Origin: Ignavibacteriae bacterium HGW-Ignavibacteriae-3
GTDB lineage: Bacteria; Bacteroidota; Ignavibacteria; Ignavibacteriales; Melioribacteraceae
Assembly (NCBI GenBank): GCA_002839795.1
Contig: PGYS01000010.1
Location: forward strand, 1 to 41,690
Length of the DNA: 41,690 bases
Reading direction: 5' to 3'
Positions 34,892-41,690 of the stretch are shown here, piece after piece. Numbering within the stretch: position 1 is the first letter of the stretch; every line of letters begins with the position of its first letter. The translations under genes and the position numbers were made by a program. A model generated the notes under the pieces. The model was given only the letters and a program-made list of their open reading frames with translations, made no database searches and had not been told where the DNA came from.

Positions 34892-35293
34892 ATGAGAAGA
34901 TTATTAATTATTATGATTACGATCGGTTTCGGCGTTTTTTTGAGCGCCTGCTCGACAGTTTTAAATACTACAACACAGGATGTGGAATTAAAAACAACTC
35001 CTCCGAACGCCAAAATTACTGTAGACGGAAAAAAATTCGGTACATCTCCTCAAACGGTTAATATTGACCGGGGCTCAAATCATGTTATTAAATTTGAACT
35101 CGAAGGATACGAGAGTTATGAGACCCAGTTAACACGTAAAATATCTTTCTGGTTCTGGGGTAACGCTTTAAACGGATTCATTCCCGGGATGATTATAGAT
35201 ATGTTCAGCGGTTCGATGTATAATCTTCTGCCGGAAGCAGTAAATGTTGAATTGGTGCCCGCTAAAGTTGTTGCGCCCGTAAAGAAAAAATAA
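34892..35293 (+). CDS. PEGA-domain lipoprotein
   Basis: The 133-residue protein has a lipoprotein signal with lipobox LSAC (cysteine 20), then a PEGA domain (about 32-80: VELKTTPPNAKITVDGKKFG, GSNHVIKFELEGYE). The tail contains a hydrophobic Gly/Trp-rich stretch (about 86-112), typical of small outer-membrane PEGA lipoproteins. Its job is unknown; PEGA domains are thought to bind surface or cell-wall structures. It starts at ATG 34892 and ends 5 bp before the convergent kinase gene. Confidence 0.82.
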   Translation: MRRLLIIMITIGFGVFLSACSTVLNTTTQDVELKTTPPNAKITVDGKKFGTSPQTVNIDRGSNHVIKFELEGYESYETQLTRKISFWFWGNALNGFIPGMIIDMFSGSMYNLLPEAVNVELVPAKVVAPVKKK

Positions 35294-35298
35294 GATTG

Positions 35299-36198
35299 TT
35301 ATTCAATTCCGAACCCTTTTATGTATTTCCGGTAGAACGAATCGTTTTCCGGAACAGCCCCGTCAATCGCGCAGATCTCGGAAGCAAATTCAACCGCTGT
35401 TTTATTTATTCTCCCGACTTCCCAGTTATACAGATAGCCGAGGCACATTATAGCAGAATAGGCGTCCCCGGCGCCAAGAGTATCCACAGTTTTTTTCAAT
35501 TCGATTTTAAATTTATCCGATCCGTTTTTCGTAAATAGTTCGGCGCCGTTTGCGCCTTTGGTTAATCCCACCATATCAATGTTGTAAATATCAATTAGCT
35601 GCTGAACTGCCGCGGTGTCGGATTGATCCAGCTGAAAAAACTGTTTCAATTTGTTAAGCTCTTCTTTGTTGATCTTTATAAGATTACATGACTGCAAAAT
35701 CATTTCTATTAATTCTGTTGAATAAAAATCATGTCGGAGATTAAGATCACAGAAATATTTCAGATTGGGATTTCCTAAAAGCGATAAAATTGTGTCTCGG
35801 GAAGTTTCGTTTCTTGCGGAAAGAGTTCCGAAGTATAATAGCCCGGTTTGTTCTTCGATCAGCGTTTTTGACTGATCATTTAATTTCAGGTAATCATAAC
35901 TGCATTCGGGGGAAATTAGGAATTCCGGAATTTTATCTTCACGCAACTTTACGCTTACCGTTCCGGTCGGATGCTCTCTATCTATATATATATGAGCGGT
36001 GGGGAATCCGCGGGAGTCAAGTGATTCCAGCATTTCCTTTCCGTTATCATCATTTCCAACACTGGATATGAAGCCGGCATTCCCGGAAATTTTCCATACA
36101 TGATAAATAAAATTAAACGGGGCCCCGCCCAGGTGTTTAGTATCGGGATAAACATCATAAAGAATTTCACCGATTGCTGTAACGTTTAGATTTCTCAT
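35299..36198 (-). CDS. PfkB-family carbohydrate kinase (fructokinase-like)
   Basis: The 299-residue ribokinase-fold enzyme has the N-terminal substrate motif GGAPFNF (24-30), the SSVGNDDNG segment (45-53) and the C-terminal signature DTLGAGDAY (239-247), with D245 as the catalytic base. It would phosphorylate a sugar with ATP; the GGAPFN motif is commonest in fructokinases, but specificity cannot be fixed. Length is normal. The upstream gene (YVTN/phosphoesterase) ends 33 bp away in the same direction, so they could be cotranscribed. Confidence 0.86.
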   Translation of the reverse strand: MRNLNVTAIGEILYDVYPDTKHLGGAPFNFIYHVWKISGNAGFISSVGNDDNGKEMLESLDSRGFPTAHIYIDREHPTGTVSVKLREDKIPEFLISPECSYDYLKLNDQSKTLIEEQTGLLYFGTLSARNETSRDTILSLLGNPNLKYFCDLNLRHDFYSTELIEMILQSCNLIKINKEELNKLKQFFQLDQSDTAAVQQLIDIYNIDMVGLTKGANGAELFTKNGSDKFKIELKKTVDTLGAGDAYSAIMCLGYLYNWEVGRINKTAVEFASEICAIDGAVPENDSFYRKYIKGFGIE

Positions 36199-36231
36199 AC
36201 CCTTGATTAAGGAAATAGTTTTTAAGCGCGA

Positions 36232-39018
36232 TTATTTTTTCCGTTCCCGGTTTTCCAGACGATCCTTTTCGTGTTCCTTGGATTCCCTAATCATATCTTC
36301 CACTTTATCTATTTCAGGAGATTCTTCCAATGATTTCCAGTCGAATTTCTCATCGAGCGGAGTCAAAGCTTTTTCCGGATCAAAAATTCTCCTGTCGATA
36401 TCCAGAGCGGTATAAGGTTTGAAATCCGGTTTATCTGTGAAGAAGTCCGATAGATCATTCGCCCCGGCGTCGTACTGATTTAAATATGGTATACCAAGGA
36501 CATTCCAGAATGTTTTAAAAATACTTCCAAAGCTGTAGTGAATATGACTTACATAATTTCTTTTTACATAAGGGGAAATCAGCATGAGTATGCTGCGATG
36601 CGCGTCAATGTGATCAACTCCGTTCTGAGCATCATCTTCAGTTATAACTATCATCATATTTTTCCAATAGGGAGTTCGAGTAAGGAATTCAACGATGCGA
36701 CCGACGGCAAGATCATTATCGACCATATAACTTTCCCGGAAGGGATAGCCGGCCTCCGGCCGCTCTCCCGCGCCGTGATCATTCGGAACAATGGCGGTTA
36801 TTAAAGGGGGCATTTCAGATCCGGTATCAATCCATTTCTCCTTAAACTCTTTTATAAACATATCCGCGCGAAACTGATCAGGTATATTCATGTTGTAAGT
36901 TGGATATGTTCTTGACGAGTTCTTAAATAAAGGTTCGGAAACAGGAAAATTAATTATTGATTTTACACCGGTGTATTTATAACTGTCATGATATACTCCC
37001 GGCTCGAACATCAGTCCGCATCCGAAATTATAAAAATCTATCTTGTTTCTGAAAAGATGGTCCCACAATGTTCCCGCTTCATTCATATCTTCCGGATAAA
37101 CCGCGCCCGCCGTTCCGGTCATGGCGTATACACCCGGAGCTTTAGAACCCTCTACGTATTCCCTGTTGTCCCCGTAGTTGGCGGATGTAGTTGATTCAAC
37201 CCACTCATTCGGATAAGTATTCGCAAGCCACCTGTGTCCGTCTGCCGAAACATCCGAATCGACATAAAAATTATCGGCGATCGCAAAATTTCCGGCAAGT
37301 TCAAGATGATTTTTAAAAACCGTAGCGTTCTTAACCTCAAGCGTTTTTTTTCTATTTGTAAAAGACACATTCCGTCCGTACCGGGACAGCGATGAATCCC
37401 CGACCGCTTTTTCAAGCTGTCCGAAAACTTCATCGAAAGTTCTATTCTCTTTGGTAATGAAGACAATATGCTTGATTGGGCTCTCTTTTTCCCCGGGATA
37501 AAGAGGGATGGGATTATTTTTACGAGCTGAAAATATTGACGAACTTGATTTATCGATTGAAAAATTATTCTCAATAACTTTTTGTGTCAACTCCTTAAGT
37601 TCGGAGTCTTTTGGTACATCCACTATGCTTACAACTCCCTTCATCAGACTTCCAATGTAGCTTCCCTCAGGACCCCGCATGAAATTAACCCCGGCATTGG
37701 GACCGCTGCCGAATCCTTTAGCATTTGCTATAAATAATTTTTTCCCGTCTCTGCTGGTTTTTAATTTTGCAGGAAACCATGCAGCCGGTAAATGTCCCAG
37801 GACGCTCATTTTATTTAAATCAATTACGGCAACAGCGTTAATTCCGGATTCCGCCACATAGAGTCTTTTCTGATCGGGGGAGAGAGTTAATCCGAAAGGA
37901 ATCAGTCCCCGGAAATTTTTCAGCCGCTCATCGGGATTGAGCTTAATAGTATTAACTACTTTTTTCTTTTTTATATCTATTACAGAAATGTTATCGTTGC
38001 TTCCGTTGCTTACGAACACAAATTTATCTGTGGCGGCGAGTGAATTCGGACTGGCGCCGCCGACTGCGGGAATTCCATCGATCATTTCGCCGATCTGATT
38101 TCCCGTTTTAATCTTTGCGGTTACTTCATATCTGTTTTTTTTCTTTTCGATTATAAAAACCGAAAAAGCCTCATTGGACAGAGGGTCACCAAGTCCCGGC
38201 ACATCCAGATCGCCAACTTTTTTCCCTGTTTCAGATTCCCCGGATAAATAAGAGAAAGGCGGAAAATCGAGTGCTTTTTCGTTCATATTCTGCGGTGTGA
38301 TTCCTCTGATCAAGTTGTACTGATACATTCCAACATTTGCGACGAAAATATATTTTTCATTCGGCGACAGAGCAATGCCGAAGGGATATCGACCGACAGG
38401 AATACTCTGAACGACTTTTTTTGTACCCGTCTCTGCCACAATCATCCGGAAATTGATCTGGTCAACGGCGAAAATCTTTTCACCGTTCTTTGTTAAAACC
38501 AGATCACCTATATATCCGTGGGTGTAATCATTTGTGCCGTCATCAGAGGAACAGCTTATCGAATCGATCTTTGCTCCCGTTGAAATATCGAACAGGTAAA
38601 TGCAGTTTGCCTGACCTCCCGCGACGTACACAATTTTATTGTCTGGTGAAATTGCGAGCCCCATAAAAACTGAAGCGAGAACACCCTTGTCTGTTTTGGC
38701 TCCGGGAGGAATCTGAAGAACAAGAGGATTTTCATCTAAAACATTTTTAATAATTGTAATGGACAAAGGCGCGGTTCCTGAATTCGCGGTAACAATAATA
38801 TTTCCATCCGGACTAACGGCAAGTCCGTAAGGGTGTGGAGCTGTAATAATATTTTTCCCTAAAGGTGTAACGAATCTTCCATTTGGTATTACAGTCGTTC
38901 CTTCATAATTAATTTTTGTAAACTCATTTTTCGCCGGAGCAGATAAAATCCATGGATCATTTTTTGTCTGTGCCGTAATAAACGACGCCACGAGCACAAT
39001 TAAAATAAGTTTTCTCAT
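36232..39018 (-). CDS. Bifunctional YVTN beta-propeller / phosphoesterase protein
   Basis: The 928-residue exported protein has a signal peptide (about 1-16). A YncE-type beta-propeller follows (about 40-450), with repeats such as GLAVSPDGNIIVTANSG and GIALSPNEKYIFVANVG. The C-terminal phosphoesterase domain of the PF04185 / alkaline-phosphatase-like type (about 515-880) contains ENRTFDEVFGQLE, DVSADGHRW and TEDDAQNGVDHIDAHRS, the last carrying likely metal ligands. This fusion is a known architecture in Bacteroidetes and Acidobacteria, probably cleaving phosphate esters outside the cytoplasm. The highly charged C-terminus (EHEKDRLENRERKK) is unexplained. Confidence 0.85.
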   Translation of the reverse strand: MRKLILIVLVASFITAQTKNDPWILSAPAKNEFTKINYEGTTVIPNGRFVTPLGKNIITAPHPYGLAVSPDGNIIVTANSGTAPLSITIIKNVLDENPLVLQIPPGAKTDKGVLASVFMGLAISPDNKIVYVAGGQANCIYLFDISTGAKIDSISCSSDDGTNDYTHGYIGDLVLTKNGEKIFAVDQINFRMIVAETGTKKVVQSIPVGRYPFGIALSPNEKYIFVANVGMYQYNLIRGITPQNMNEKALDFPPFSYLSGESETGKKVGDLDVPGLGDPLSNEAFSVFIIEKKKNRYEVTAKIKTGNQIGEMIDGIPAVGGASPNSLAATDKFVFVSNGSNDNISVIDIKKKKVVNTIKLNPDERLKNFRGLIPFGLTLSPDQKRLYVAESGINAVAVIDLNKMSVLGHLPAAWFPAKLKTSRDGKKLFIANAKGFGSGPNAGVNFMRGPEGSYIGSLMKGVVSIVDVPKDSELKELTQKVIENNFSIDKSSSSIFSARKNNPIPLYPGEKESPIKHIVFITKENRTFDEVFGQLEKAVGDSSLSRYGRNVSFTNRKKTLEVKNATVFKNHLELAGNFAIADNFYVDSDVSADGHRWLANTYPNEWVESTTSANYGDNREYVEGSKAPGVYAMTGTAGAVYPEDMNEAGTLWDHLFRNKIDFYNFGCGLMFEPGVYHDSYKYTGVKSIINFPVSEPLFKNSSRTYPTYNMNIPDQFRADMFIKEFKEKWIDTGSEMPPLITAIVPNDHGAGERPEAGYPFRESYMVDNDLAVGRIVEFLTRTPYWKNMMIVITEDDAQNGVDHIDAHRSILMLISPYVKRNYVSHIHYSFGSIFKTFWNVLGIPYLNQYDAGANDLSDFFTDKPDFKPYTALDIDRRIFDPEKALTPLDEKFDWKSLEESPEIDKVEDMIRESKEHEKDRLENRERKK

Positions 39019-39066
39019 ATCAGCACTTTATCCTCTTTGTATTATTCTCTATTTACACTGTTGAAA

Positions 39067-39921
39067 TCAGTTTTTTCTCCGGATCTGGACAATCACCGCT
39101 CCGGATAACGCGATAATCATTCCTATTCCTTCATTCAATGTTATAGACTCGCCGATAAAAATCCATGCAAGAATCGCGATCTGAATAAGCATTGTTCCGT
39201 TGATTATGCTTGATTCCATTGCAGTAAGATGGCGCAGAGTCAGGTTCCAGATAGTGAATGCAAACGCGGTATTAATAACCGCAAGCCAGATCAGCAAAAG
39301 AATGTTGGTAAAACTTATATAAGGCAGGCCCTGGAAGGTAATTCCTGCCGCCAATATTACAATCGAACCTATCCCCATGCTTATTAATGTTACGGTAATG
39401 GGATCAAATTTGCCGGTACGGTTGATTCCCCGTCCCAAAACAGCGGAACCCGCGTTTGCAATCAGCCCTATTGTCATTACGGCTATTCCCAGCACTCTTC
39501 CGGGAGGCAAATCCACCGGATAGAAGTAGATGAGCACACCTGCGATAAATAAAACCGCGCCGATCCATTGCAGCCGCGTCGGTTTTTCGGACAGAAGAAA
39601 AATTGCCATTACGGCAACTATAATCGGTGTAAAATTCAGAAGCAGGCTTACGGTAACTGCAGGAAGCAGTGAAAGTCCTACGAACTGCGCTCCCTGAGTG
39701 AAAGTATAAAAGAGAAAACCGAGAGCGGCCAGCTTTATCCAGTTGCTTTGGTCTATGCTTTTTATTTCGGCTATTCTTTTTTTATTCAATGCGAAAGGAA
39801 GAAGGACAAGAAAAGCAAGAACATATCGCAATCCCGCATAGGTCAGGGGAGGAATTTCATTCAATCCCCATTTAATAATAATAAAAGAAGTCGACCAGAG
39901 AAATGTAACCAGCAGGGCCAA
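39067..39921 (-). CDS. EamA/DMT-family transporter
   Basis: The 284-residue membrane protein has ten helices in two EamA repeats; ALLVTFLWSTSFIIIKWG opens the first repeat and NAGSAVLGRGINR opens the second. Substrates of the family are metabolites or amino acids, and this one's cargo is unknown. The TTG at 39921 lacks a ribosome site. The frame stays open upstream to a position where GAGGTGG precedes an ATT codon (39960), giving 13 extra residues that look like the normal cytoplasmic N-terminus of the family. The real start may therefore be the non-standard ATT. Confidence 0.83.
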   Translation of the reverse strand: MALLVTFLWSTSFIIIKWGLNEIPPLTYAGLRYVLAFLVLLPFALNKKRIAEIKSIDQSNWIKLAALGFLFYTFTQGAQFVGLSLLPAVTVSLLLNFTPIIVAVMAIFLLSEKPTRLQWIGAVLFIAGVLIYFYPVDLPPGRVLGIAVMTIGLIANAGSAVLGRGINRTGKFDPITVTLISMGIGSIVILAAGITFQGLPYISFTNILLLIWLAVINTAFAFTIWNLTLRHLTAMESSIINGTMLIQIAILAWIFIGESITLNEGIGMIIALSGAVIVQIRRKN

Positions 39922-39993
39922 AAAAACTGCCGCAGTTCTGGAGATTGGCTTGGAAAAAATAAACCACCTCGATTATTTATCTATATACGGTTA

Positions 39994-40356
39994 TTACTTT
40001 GCCATAAAAAGTTTAATAGCATAAAACAAAAGAAAGACCGCGAAGATTTTTTTAACAACGTCCTCCGGCAAATTTACAGCGAGCTTCGAAGATAGATAGC
40101 TCCCTATAATAAATGTGACGATCATAAGACCGGCGGCTTTTAAATTAACCAAACCGGCTTTATGATAATTGAGGACAGCCAGAATTCCTATCGGAGGGAG
40201 CAATAAACCCAGCGATGTACCCTGTGCTTCCTTCTGTGAATAACCTAATAGTCCGACAAGCATAGGGATAATTATAATGCCTCCGCCGATTCCCAAAACT
40301 CCGCTGACCAGACCGGCGGCAAGACCGATTATTAATAGAACAAATGTTTCATACAT
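39994..40356 (-). CDS. Half-size TauE/SafE-family membrane protein
   Basis: The 120-residue protein has three to four helices and the family signature GLAAGLVSGVLGIGGGIIIIP (residues about 12-32, Gly-rich). Full TauE/SafE anion exporters have two such halves; this one has a single half and ends naturally, with its own stop. Stand-alone halves occur in Bacteroidetes and relatives and presumably dimerise. Substrate (sulfite, organosulfur, other) unknown. ATG start at 40356; the EamA gene follows in the same direction. Confidence 0.8.
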   Translation of the reverse strand: MYETFVLLIIGLAAGLVSGVLGIGGGIIIIPMLVGLLGYSQKEAQGTSLGLLLPPIGILAVLNYHKAGLVNLKAAGLMIVTFIIGSYLSSKLAVNLPEDVVKKIFAVFLLFYAIKLFMAK

Positions 40357-40424
40357 ATAGCAAGTTCTCGGTTTAATTAGATTTTTTTTGATATTAAAAC
40401 CAGCTCCGGAATTCCGGCCTCAAA

Positions 40425-41690
40425 TTATTTTGAGGTGTTCATTAAAATCCAACCGTTCGGATCAATTACATATTCGGTACCGGAAGGTAAAGCGAATTCT
40501 CCTTTTCCGTCTTTCATTTCAATGCGAACAAAATCGTCACCAAGTTTTACTTCAACCGGCAGGGTAAAGGGAAGATTATCTTCCGTCTCCCACCTTAGCT
40601 CAACTTTATCCAGAGTTTGAATTACACTGAGTTTAGGCAGGGGAGCGTTCCTTAAATAAACTTCAAAGAACCAGTCCAGTTTCTTCCCTGAGATTTTTTC
40701 GGCCATAACGAGAAGCTCATCGGTTGTTGCGAACCGGCATTGTCCGCCATCCTTAATTTTTTCCATCTCCTCGGTAGGATAGGCCCATTTTCTCAAAACT
40801 TTGAAAAATATTTCATCGCCCAGATAATATCTCAGCGTATGAACAATCCAGCCCCCTTTATAATAAATATCATTTCCGTAACTCTCGCCAGATGTTTTTT
40901 CTCCCCGCGGGGCAACCGGCACTTTATTGCCGAACCTTTTAATGCTTTTCATATATCTGAAGTATTCATCTTTTCCAAAAACTTTTTCCAGATATAGCGG
41001 CTGCATATAAGTTCCTATCCCTTCATGAATCCAGAAATCGCTCCAGTCCGCACAGGTTACAAGATTTCCCCACCATTCATGTGAGAATTCATGATGATGG
41101 AGCCAGTCGAATGCAAACTGAGGATGGTTTTTCCAGCCGTAACCGTAAGCTATGGCTGACTGCTGTTCCATACCGAGATGGGGAGATTCAACAACGGCAT
41201 ATTTATCTTTCCGGAACGGATACGGTCCAATAAGTTCTTCCATTACTTTCATATGAGTAAGGAACTGCGGGGCGTGTTTTTTTGCCTTTTCTAAATTTTC
41301 TGGAAGGACCCAGACTGTGAAAGGAAATTTTTCCCCGGTAATACCGGTATAGTCATAATCAATACGTTCGTAAGGGCCTATATAAAATATTACACCATAA
41401 TTATTAATTGGAGTTGACACAAACCAGTTTGAAGTTTTTGTTCCATCATTGTTGTCGATTGACGAGATGAATTTTCCGTTGCTGATCAGGGCAAGATCGC
41501 TCCGTGTTGTAAAATGCAGTGAGACAGAATCGGGTTCATCGGACGGATGGTCTTTGCATGGCCACCAGATATCCGCGCCCCCGCCCTGACATGTAACCGT
41601 TACCCAATCTCTCCCATCCTTTGATTTAGAAAATACAAATCCGTCATCCCATGGCGGCCGTTTTGCTATACGAGGCATTCCCGCATAAGT
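40425..41690 (-). CDS. M1-family metallo-aminopeptidase (5' end cut by the window edge)
   Basis: At least 421 residues of a gluzincin aminopeptidase are present. The exopeptidase motif appears as LGMEQQSA (GxMEN variant), the zinc site as HHEFSHEWWG (HExxH) with the downstream glutamate in WIHEGIGTYMQ. The frame is open through 41690 with no start that makes sense: the ATG at 41678 lies inside the conserved N-terminal beta-domain, so the true start lies outside the window. After the catalytic domain the protein ends with a small beta domain, without the long HEAT-repeat tail of many M1 enzymes. Confidence 0.87.
   Translation of the reverse strand, partial: TYAGMPRIAKRPPWDDGFVFSKSKDGRDWVTVTCQGGGADIWWPCKDHPSDEPDSVSLHFTTRSDLALISNGKFISSIDNNDGTKTSNWFVSTPINNYGVIFYIGPYERIDYDYTGITGEKFPFTVWVLPENLEKAKKHAPQFLTHMKVMEELIGPYPFRKDKYAVVESPHLGMEQQSAIAYGYGWKNHPQFAFDWLHHHEFSHEWWGNLVTCADWSDFWIHEGIGTYMQPLYLEKVFGKDEYFRYMKSIKRFGNKVPVAPRGEKTSGESYGNDIYYKGGWIVHTLRYYLGDEIFFKVLRKWAYPTEEMEKIKDGGQCRFATTDELLVMAEKISGKKLDWFFEVYLRNAPLPKLSVIQTLDKVELRWETEDNLPFTLPVEVKLGDDFVRIEMKDGKGEFALPSGTEYVIDPNGWILMNTSK

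Noticed and set aside
39994-40356. TauE/SafE gene as a truncated pseudogene
   Set aside because: It has a proper ATG, an intact Gly-rich signature and a natural stop. Half-size members are a known form of the family.

Overview
The window looks like chromosomal DNA of an Ignavibacteria-type bacterium (Bacteroidota/Chlorobi group). The evidence is a large secreted protein ending in a type IX secretion sorting domain with the YPNPFN signature, DUF4922, DUF6448 and DUF6599 proteins typical of that group, frequent TTG starts, and several promoters with a TTGACA -35 and TAnnTT -10. No phage, insertion sequence, CRISPR array, rRNA or tRNA gene was seen. The lineage is inferred from family resemblance, not from a marker gene.

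Layout. 1-7.2 kb holds housekeeping and signalling genes: a STAS antagonist and a response-regulator/PP2C phosphatase, a DUF4922 protein, a doubtful lipoprotein ORF, RlpA, an MscS channel, an Rrf2 regulator with three cysteines suited to an Fe-S cluster, a PH-domain membrane protein and a methyltransferase. 7.3-27.8 kb is a compact nitrogen-oxide respiration and defence island. On the minus strand it contains (a) an NO operon read as ric, a mini heme-copper-oxidase-like protein, DUF6448, cupin and quinol-type NO reductase; (b) a nar operon read as diheme cytochrome c, narG, narH, narJ, narI, narK1, narK2 and a hemerythrin-like protein; and (c) a single iron-sulfur protein gene. Divergent from (c), on the plus strand, are a NapH-like polyferredoxin, nrfH and nrfA. 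27.9-41.7 kb holds accessory and metabolic genes: a cupin, a DUF362/DUF6599 pair, a zinc-ribbon/DUF2007 protein, a fucose-isomerase-like protein, a VIT/VWA type IX cargo protein, a PEGA lipoprotein, a PfkB kinase, a YVTN-propeller/phosphoesterase fusion, an EamA transporter, a half-size TauE and a 5'-truncated M1 aminopeptidase.

How the genes fit together. NarGHI would reduce nitrate to nitrite at the cytoplasmic face, with NarK proteins importing nitrate and exporting nitrite. NrfHA would reduce nitrite to ammonium outside the membrane. The NO reductase, the RIC di-iron protein and the hemerythrin would deal with NO made as a by-product. No nirS/nirK or nosZ lies in the window, so what is visible is nitrate ammonification with NO protection, not full denitrification.

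The most interesting signal is regulatory. The promoters of the NO operon, the nar operon and the iron-sulfur protein gene share a 16-bp element, ATCAGA-N-AAAAAATTC on the coding strand, placed 25-26 bp downstream of a TTGACA -35, where the transcription start should be. The NO and nar promoters also share an identical 16-nt block around the -35. This suggests one regulon; the nearby Rrf2 protein is a candidate but unproven regulator.
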